From assembly GCF_030530965.1 (NCBI RefSeq), contig NZ_JAUMTY010000006.1, positions 53,872 through 65,326 on the forward strand: a DNA stretch of 11,455 nt, read 5' to 3'. A program made the translations under genes and the position numbers. Below the pieces are notes generated by a model that searched no databases, was not told the origin of the DNA, and worked only from the letters and a program-made list of their open reading frames with translations. The DNA is from Corynebacterium sp. Its GTDB lineage: Bacteria > Actinomycetota > Actinomycetes > Mycobacteriales > Mycobacteriaceae. This document shows positions 7,399-11,455 of this stretch, piece after piece (positions within the stretch are counted from its first letter, which is position 1; each line of letters begins with the position of its first letter).

Positions 7399-8259
7399 GT
7401 GAATCGCTCTAAGTCTTCTTTGGGAAAAATCATGGTGGTCGTCATCGTGCTGGCCATCGTGGTACTCGTGGTCGCCGAATTCGCCGCGCGGGCCTACGTG
7501 TCCTCTCACATTAAAAAGGAGCTCTCAGAGCACGCGGATGGCTCGTCGTCCTCCGCACAGGTCTCGTTCGGCACACACCCGGTTCTACCTGCGGTAATCA
7601 CGCGTAAGCTCAGCCATGTGAAGGTGGATATTCCGAATTCGCTCGACGTGACCTACCCCGACGGCACCACGTCCGCACCGGACGTCAGCGGGTACCCGCC
7701 GTCGACAATCACGATTGATAACCTCAACATGAACTCCCACAAGGCGGGCACGCTCACGCTGGATACCACGCTGTCCACCGATTACATCGAAGCCGCGGCG
7801 CAGGGGGGCGTGACGCGAAAGAGCAGTTCAGACACCAATTCGCAGAACGCCAGCAGTCAGGCCTACCGCCAAGCTGCCTACTCCCCCGCGGCGCAATCTA
7901 TTGCTGATCGTGCCATCAAAGTCACGGCCGTCAACCCCAACCCATCGAAGGGCACCTTCAGCCTCGAGCTTTCCGGTGGCCTGGCCGATCTAGAGATCAA
8001 ACCCACTATCAACGACGGCGACCTCACCATGAAGGTGACCAACGCGAAGTTGCTCGGTATGTCGCTTCCGCAGTCTGTGGCCGACGTTCTGACGTCGCAA
8101 ATTGAGGATGCCGCCAATGTCAGCAATAAGGAGCTAAAGGCGACTCATGTGGAGGTCACGAGCCGGGGTATGCGTGTGACGGAGGAAGGCCACAACGTTG
8201 ATCTGAAAGCGCTGTCGGATAATGCCAATCAGATCCTGGGGACGCAGAACGATCAGTAG
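7399..8259 (+). CDS. LmeA-like DUF2993 family phospholipid-binding envelope protein
   Basis: The 286-residue protein begins with a short basic segment (NRSKSSLGK) and one strongly hydrophobic helix (about residues 11-27). This is a signal anchor that puts the rest outside the membrane. The mature part has the DUF2993 layout: an early VSFGTHPVLPAVITRKLSHVKVDIP corresponds to the family's pattern of a glycine/proline turn followed by the strand that starts the lipid-binding fold. Later comes LEIKPTINDGDLTMKVTNAKLLGMSLP near the C-terminus. Mycobacterial LmeA is a periplasmic phospholipid-binding protein needed for lipomannan elongation. A similar envelope role here is inferred. An insert rich in Ser, Asn and Gln (about 136-160) looks flexible. 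The start is GTG 7399, with no Shine-Dalgarno, so it may be leaderless. ATG 7432 would cut into the anchor. The gene converges on and overlaps the DUF2516 gene by 7 nt. Confidence 0.8.
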   Translation: MNRSKSSLGKIMVVVIVLAIVVLVVAEFAARAYVSSHIKKELSEHADGSSSSAQVSFGTHPVLPAVITRKLSHVKVDIPNSLDVTYPDGTTSAPDVSGYPPSTITIDNLNMNSHKAGTLTLDTTLSTDYIEAAAQGGVTRKSSSDTNSQNASSQAYRQAAYSPAAQSIADRAIKVTAVNPNPSKGTFSLELSGGLADLEIKPTINDGDLTMKVTNAKLLGMSLPQSVADVLTSQIEDAANVSNKELKATHVEVTSRGMRVTEEGHNVDLKALSDNANQILGTQNDQ

Positions 8260-8549
8260 TATTCGCCGTTTTGGATGCTCTTGAGCTGCGGGTGGACGTC
8301 GAACCAGTACACGCCGATGGCCACGATGCCGAAGAGCCAGATGAAACTCCTGGTGAACAGCACGAGGAGCGTCGATACCACTAGAATTCCGAACCATTGC
8401 CACTTGGGACGGCGATCCCCGGCTTCGAACGCGTCGGAGCGGGTGGATGCCACAACGATGGCGCCCACAACCCCCACGACCGTGATGGCTAATTTCATGG
8501 CCACCATGACCCAGCCGAGGACCATGAAAATTGTCATCATGACATGCAT
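8253..8549 (-). CDS. DUF2516 family small membrane protein
   Basis: The 98-residue protein has three hydrophobic segments: an N-terminal one (MMTIFMVLGWVMVAMKLAITVV and onward), FGILVVSTLLVLF, and FIWLFGIVAIGVYWF. It ends in the family signature YWFDVHPQLK. DUF2516 proteins are short actinobacterial membrane proteins of unknown function. I chose ATG 8549 over the upstream GTG 8564 because GGGAGAG, which contains part of that GTG, lies 6 nt ahead of the ATG. The gene starts 51 nt after the DUF445 stop on the same strand, so the two are probably co-transcribed. The pairing recalls the mycobacterial Rv0473-Rv0476 neighbourhood (from memory, not checked). Its stop lies inside the last codons of the convergent LmeA-like gene. 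Confidence 0.85.
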   Translation of the reverse strand: MHVMMTIFMVLGWVMVAMKLAITVVGVVGAIVVASTRSDAFEAGDRRPKWQWFGILVVSTLLVLFTRSFIWLFGIVAIGVYWFDVHPQLKSIQNGEYY

Positions 8550-8600
8550 CGCGGACTCTCCCACTACGTAGTTCTCAAAGGTGGCGGATTCACTGCCAGA

Positions 8601-10118
8601 CTACAGGCTCAGCACCAGCTGCGAGAGCGTGTAAATCAGCAGCCCGGCCAAGGATCCCACAATGGTGCCATTAAAGCGAATGTATTGCAGGTCCTTCCCC
8701 ACCATGAGCTCGATCTTGTCGCTGGCTTCGTCGGCATCCCACCGCTCGACGGTTTCGGAAATAATGCTGGTCACTTCGCCCGAGAAGTTTTGCGCGATAT
8801 ACCGCGCGGTTCCCGTGACGCGCTCGCCCCATCGCGCGCGAAGCTCCGGATCCGTCAGTAGCCGGTTGGCATACAATGAGACTTCCTCGGCGATCCTGCG
8901 TCGCACATGGGATTGCGGGTCCGACGCCATGCGAACAATCTGTTCTTTCATATTGCGCCACACAGTCGCAGGCGCAGCTTGCACGGGGGCGGAGGACAAC
9001 ACATCGTGTTTAAATTCCTCGACCCTGTTGATCATCTCCGGGTCATGCTGCAGATCCGACGCCCATTGATTGACCACCCGACGCAACGCCTGGCGAGCCT
9101 CGTGGTCCGGCTCCGTCTTCACCTTGTACGCGAAATCGACGACCTCCCGGTACACGCGCTCGCCCACAAGATCGTTGATAAATCCTGGTGCCCACGACGG
9201 CGCCCGCTGGTTGAGCAACCGCGTAATGAGCTCCTCAGAATCGCGCGCGCGGTCATATGCCCAGGAAATAATCGTGTCGACGATCGGCTCGGCCTTCCCC
9301 TCCGCAATGAATTGCTCCATGAGCGCACCCGCGGGAGGCCCCCAATCCGGCTCCGCGATGCGGTCGATCACCATCGTGCGGATCATCTCCGCGGCTTCGT
9401 CATCGTCGATGCCTTCGACGATGGCGATCGTCGCGTTGCCAACCTCTTCGGATACGCGCGCCGCATTGGCGGGTTCCGACGCCCACTGCCCCACTCTGGC
9501 GGGAATGTCGGCCTTCTGAACTTTGTCGGTAATGAGCTCGGCATTGAGGAAGTTGTCCCCCACGAACCCCGATAATGCCTCGCCGACCTGGTCTTTTTTA
9601 CGTCGAATGATCGCCGTGTGGGGGATGGGCAAGTGCATGGGCCGCCGGAACAGTGCCGTCACGGCGAACCAGTCCGCGAGCGCACCGACCATGCCCGCTT
9701 CGGACGCGGCGCGCACATAACCGATCCACGCGGCGTCGGAATCCTGCTCCAACCACCGGCACACGAGATAGATCACCGTCGCGAGAACCAACAGTCCTGT
9801 GGCGATGGCTTTGTATTTTTTCAATTCTCGACGACGGCCTGCCTCATCGCTGACCGGCGGAAGGGTTTCCGCCGACGACCCTGACGGCGCAGTGCCGCGT
9901 GGTGCGGGCGCCTGGGTGGCGACCGGTCCGCGGTGGTTAACGGCTACGGGAGCTGCCGAGGCTTCGTGGTCTCCGCGGCGGGATGCGTCGTGCCTGGCTA
10001 CGGCCGCGTCGGAGGATGTGCGACGTGGCAGGTTGTCTCCAGAAGAGGCACGAGTAGATGAATCGTTATCGGGTGAATTGTCCGCGGGAAGGGCATGACG
10101 GGGTCGAGAATCAGTCAC
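8601..10118 (-). CDS. DUF445 family membrane protein
   Basis: From GTG 10118 the product is 505 residues. The first hundred residues are low-complexity (Ser, Arg, Asp, Pro, Ala) and probably disordered and cytosolic. A transmembrane helix follows at about 103-121 (YKAIATGLLVLATVIYLVC). The DUF445 signature SEAGMVGALADWFAVTALFRRPMHLPIPHTAI then spans about 139-170. A long helical, charged middle follows, and the C-terminus FNGTIVGSLAGLLIYTLSQL is a second hydrophobic helix, both typical of the family. Function is unknown; relatives include YjiN-type proteins. The start is uncertain. The frame stays open to 10292, and ATG 10190 would add 24 residues (MNATLVQHVL...). Neither start has a Shine-Dalgarno. 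I prefer GTG 10118 because the product begins MTDSRP and CACAAT lies 6 nt upstream as a possible leaderless -10. It is followed by DUF2516 in what looks like one transcript. Confidence 0.88.
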   Translation of the reverse strand: MTDSRPRHALPADNSPDNDSSTRASSGDNLPRRTSSDAAVARHDASRRGDHEASAAPVAVNHRGPVATQAPAPRGTAPSGSSAETLPPVSDEAGRRRELKKYKAIATGLLVLATVIYLVCRWLEQDSDAAWIGYVRAASEAGMVGALADWFAVTALFRRPMHLPIPHTAIIRRKKDQVGEALSGFVGDNFLNAELITDKVQKADIPARVGQWASEPANAARVSEEVGNATIAIVEGIDDDEAAEMIRTMVIDRIAEPDWGPPAGALMEQFIAEGKAEPIVDTIISWAYDRARDSEELITRLLNQRAPSWAPGFINDLVGERVYREVVDFAYKVKTEPDHEARQALRRVVNQWASDLQHDPEMINRVEEFKHDVLSSAPVQAAPATVWRNMKEQIVRMASDPQSHVRRRIAEEVSLYANRLLTDPELRARWGERVTGTARYIAQNFSGEVTSIISETVERWDADEASDKIELMVGKDLQYIRFNGTIVGSLAGLLIYTLSQLVLSL

Positions 10119-10236
10119 GGTTCTATTGTGCCAGGACGGTAGGACACGACACGCATGCGCTAACACGTGCTGCACAAGCGTTGCGTTCATGCTTGGGTCT
10201 TGCTGAATCTCCCGACCCGGCAAACATAAAACACGG

Positions 10237-10242
10237 GTTATA
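10237..10242 (-). promoter_or_regulatory. candidate -10 box for the DUF445-DUF2516 unit
   Basis: TATAAC on the minus strand is the best -10 match in this region (5/6 to TATAAT). The -35 position is poor (TCTGTC at 17-nt spacing). Transcription from here would give a 5' leader of about 110 nt to GTG 10118 or about 40 nt to ATG 10190. CACAAT close to GTG 10118 is the competing leaderless option. Confidence 0.35.
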
Positions 10243-10314
10243 CGACATAAGGCGGTGCGGACAGAATCCTGGGGCGCGAAGCACCGACGCACGGAAAAAC
10301 GAGCCGGTAGACGG

Positions 10315-10468
10315 AAAATTGCGGGAAAGCTACACCTGGAGCCGAAAAGTGCGGGGGAATATGCGCCCCAAAATAAAAGTGCGGGAGAATATGGTCAATT
10401 TTCGGCCATTTTTCGCCCATATACCCACGCAGTTTTGGCCACCACCCCGCATATCCCCACGCAGTTTT
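10315..10468. repeat. five-copy 20-bp motif array, three direct and two inverted
   Basis: Three copies on the + strand begin at 10315 (partial, AAAATTGCGGGAAAGC), 10345 (AAAAGTGCGGGGGAATATGC) and 10375 (AAAAGTGCGGGAGAATATGG), exactly 30 bp apart. Two inverted copies follow, 10417-10436 (CCATATACCCACGCAGTTTT) and 10449-10468 (GCATATCCCCACGCAGTTTT), 32 bp apart. The copies pair in a nested way: 10345 with 10449 (17/20, both ending GC) and 10375 with 10417 (16/20, both ending GG). The linkers between copies do not match each other, so the motif rather than the whole unit is conserved. This could be an array of protein sites, an imperfect RNA stem or a dispersed intergenic repeat. Confidence 0.6.
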
Positions 10469-10518
10469 CCGCCACGCGGACACATTTGGCACTTATCCAC
10501 CAGAAACCCCAGCAAACA

Positions 10519-10556
10519 TAAAAACAACGCCACCCCACGTTCACGGGGTGGCGTTG
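10519..10556 (-). terminator. rho-independent terminator of the sdhB / small membrane protein unit
   Basis: CAACGCCACCCC (10525-10536) and its exact reverse complement GGGGTGGCGTTG (10545-10556) form a 12-bp G+C-rich stem with an 8-nt loop. Read on the minus strand the stem is followed at once by TTTTTATG, so termination should act on minus-strand transcripts. It lies 135 nt after the stop of the small membrane protein gene. Confidence 0.85.
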
Positions 10557-10633
10557 CTGGAGGTGCTCAGGATCTGATTTCACCTAAGCGCGATATTGAT
10601 GACGTTCACGCATGCACAATTCATGCGGGGGCC

Positions 10634-10667
10634 GTGCTGAACAGCGCTAAACCGCTCAGAACAGCAC
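10634..10667. repeat. two-part hairpin downstream of the small membrane gene
   Basis: GTGCTG (10634-10639) pairs with CAGCAC (10662-10667), and inside it AGCG (10643-10646) pairs with CGCT (10653-10656), with internal mismatches. There is no T-run, so it is not a terminator. It may protect the 3' end ahead of the real terminator. Confidence 0.3.
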
Positions 10668-10690
10668 AGCCACATACATCGTGGCGTCTT

Positions 10691-11014
10691 TTAGTGAAGG
10701 CGTCCGGTGCGCTTCTTGTACTCGCGGTAGGGGGCACGGCCAGCGTGAATGAGGCCGAAGCCGACTGCGAGGCACAGGATCCCGCCGATGAGTCCGCCGT
10801 ATAGCAAGTAGGTGGACCAGCCTTGACCGCCGAAGAGCTCGGTGGCGAGGCCGAAAACGAAGATGCCGAAGAAGGCGAGTGAGGAGAGGACGAATCCCAT
10901 CCCCGACCATGTCTTGCTACTGTGCAGCGATGAATGCGGTGACGCGAGGGATACGGGGACATAGCCCTCGATGTAGTGCGGTTCGCCTTCAAATCGAACC
11001 TCAGACGAAGACAT
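10691..11014 (-). CDS. small two-helix membrane protein downstream of sdhB
   Basis: The 107-residue protein has a soluble N-terminus (SSSEVRFEGEPHYIEGYVPVSLASPHSSLHSS), a first membrane helix (MGFVLSSLAFFGIFVFGLA), a second (YLLYGGLIGGILCLAVGFGLI) and a basic tail (HAGRAPYREYKKRTGRLH), which suggests a cytosolic C-terminus. I chose ATG 11014 over GTG 11029 because GAAAGG, which overlaps that GTG, lies 7 nt upstream of the ATG. It follows sdhB on the same strand after 166 bp. Corynebacteria commonly have a conserved small membrane protein after sdhCAB (C. glutamicum cg0448, from memory). Its function is unknown, and a link to the succinate:menaquinone oxidoreductase is suggested only by position. 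Confidence 0.8.
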   Translation of the reverse strand: MSSSEVRFEGEPHYIEGYVPVSLASPHSSLHSSKTWSGMGFVLSSLAFFGIFVFGLATELFGGQGWSTYLLYGGLIGGILCLAVGFGLIHAGRAPYREYKKRTGRLH

Positions 11015-11044
11015 AACTTTACCTTTCACGACCTGAATCAGGGT

Positions 11045-11072
11045 GGGTCATAGAGTGTGACCCTTAGTGTAG
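11045..11072 (-). promoter_or_regulatory. possible promoter -10 and overlapping hairpin before the small membrane gene
   Basis: On the minus strand, TACACT (11072-11067) is a good -10 with no convincing -35. GGGTCA (11045-11050) pairs with TGACCC (11058-11063) around a 7-nt loop, right at the expected transcript start and about 30 nt before the ATG. This may give the small gene its own transcript, separate from sdhCAB. It may also be an operator or a stabilising 5' hairpin. Confidence 0.35.
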
Positions 11073-11180
11073 TGGCTTGTGGGGAAAAGACTACCCATAA
11101 GCCAACGTGGGGGTCACCCCTGAACTGCCACCCTGCAGTGTCTGCGCAGGCCAACAGAACGTAGGAGTGACAGGTATGAC

Positions 11181-11455
11181 CTATTTGTCCTTGTTCCGCA
11201 GCGCGGAGCGAGTACGCTCCTTCGTCACGGCTGCCACAGCGGTCAGCGGAATGCCGGCCGGGCAAACGTCGGCACATTCACCGAACAACGAGCATGGGCC
11301 GAAGGTGGTTTCCAGGTTGTCCACCATCTTGCGGGCACGCTTACCGCGCTCTTGCTTACCTAGCGGCATGAGCTTCAAGTGCTCCAACTTCGCGCCGGTG
11401 AACAGGTGCGCTGCACCGTTCGGGCAGGCCGCGACACAAGCGCCGCAACCGATAC
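11181..11455 (-). CDS. sdhB: succinate dehydrogenase iron-sulfur subunit, C-terminal 90 residues (5' end outside window)
   Basis: The frame is open to the window edge. The visible part carries two cysteine clusters of the C-terminal ferredoxin-like domain. CGACVAACPNG is the CxxCxxxCP motif for the [4Fe-4S] centre. FGPCSLFGECADVCPAGIPL contributes the ligands of the [3Fe-4S] centre and the last [4Fe-4S] cysteine. SdhB passes electrons from the flavin of SdhA to the quinone site at the membrane anchor SdhC. The spacing and the KMVDNLETTFGPCSLFGEC context fit actinobacterial menaquinone-type SdhB rather than the E. coli type. The N-terminal [2Fe-2S] domain lies outside the window. Downstream on the same strand is the small membrane protein gene. 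Confidence 0.9.
   Translation of the reverse strand, partial: IGCGACVAACPNGAAHLFTGAKLEHLKLMPLGKQERGKRARKMVDNLETTFGPCSLFGECADVCPAGIPLTAVAAVTKERTRSALRNKDK

Larger units (their letters stand above)
10119..10690. other. 572-bp non-coding stretch between the small membrane gene and the DUF445 gene
   Basis: This gap holds, in minus-strand order, a hairpin just after the small membrane gene, a rho-independent terminator (10519-10556), the nested repeat cluster (10315-10468), and the promoter region of the DUF445 gene. Frames of 60-90 codons exist on both strands over the repeats. They only translate the 30-bp periodicity (KSAGEY recurring, for example) and have no ribosome sites. Confidence 0.6.

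Noticed and set aside
8907..9575. 222-codon + strand frame antisense to the DUF445 gene
   Set aside because: Shadow frame of a G+C-rich gene. The composition is Arg/His/Pro-rich, it has no family features, and the opposite strand has a clear DUF445 signature.
10315..10468. CRISPR array from the regular 30-bp spacing
   Set aside because: The copies are degenerate, the linkers are only about 10 bp, and two copies are inverted. No cas gene is present.
10255..10521. 88-codon + strand frame, and minus-strand frames over the same repeats
   Set aside because: The product only reflects the 30-bp DNA repeat, there is no ribosome site, and the frames run through the repeat cluster upstream of the DUF445 gene.

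Overview
The window looks like chromosome from a Corynebacterium-type actinobacterium (order Mycobacteriales). The evidence is the C-terminus of a succinate dehydrogenase iron-sulfur subunit (SdhB) followed by a small two-helix membrane protein, a DUF445 protein, a DUF2516 protein and an LmeA-like DUF2993 protein. All are typical of this group. Several starts lack a Shine-Dalgarno sequence, and at least one promoter places its -10 box for a leaderless mRNA. No species can be named from the sequence alone.

Left flank (1-630): the 3' part of a class I SAM-dependent methyltransferase gene on the + strand. A 307-bp convergent gap follows (631-937) that is rich in inverted repeats, including a 120-bp segment with 11-bp terminal inverted repeats.

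Accessory block (938-5056, minus strand): a tight operon read tetR, MFS exporter, PEP/pyruvate-binding phosphotransferase. The junctions overlap by 1-4 nt (TGATG and ATGA). The block is visibly more AT-rich than the flanks (hand count 26/60 G+C at 1381-1440 against 40/60 at 9061-9120). The last enzyme has the architecture of rifampin phosphotransferase (Rph): N-terminal ATP-binding domain, divergent central domain, C-terminal swivelling His domain. With an exporter and a TetR regulator, this reads as a drug-inactivation plus efflux unit. The substrate is unknown. The tetR promoter carries a near-perfect 26-bp palindrome over the -35 box and spacer, probably the operator for autoregulation.

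Orphan (5288-7243, minus strand): a 651-residue protein that I do not recognise, with intermediate base composition.

Right flank: an LmeA-like lipid-binding protein gene (7399-8259, +) converges with, and overlaps by 7 nt, a DUF2516 gene. That gene follows a DUF445 gene on the minus strand, and the pair probably forms one operon. A 572-bp non-coding stretch (10119-10690) holds five copies of a roughly 20-bp motif in a nested inverted arrangement and a strong rho-independent terminator. The terminator ends the upstream minus-strand unit, sdhB plus the small membrane protein. The window ends inside sdhB.
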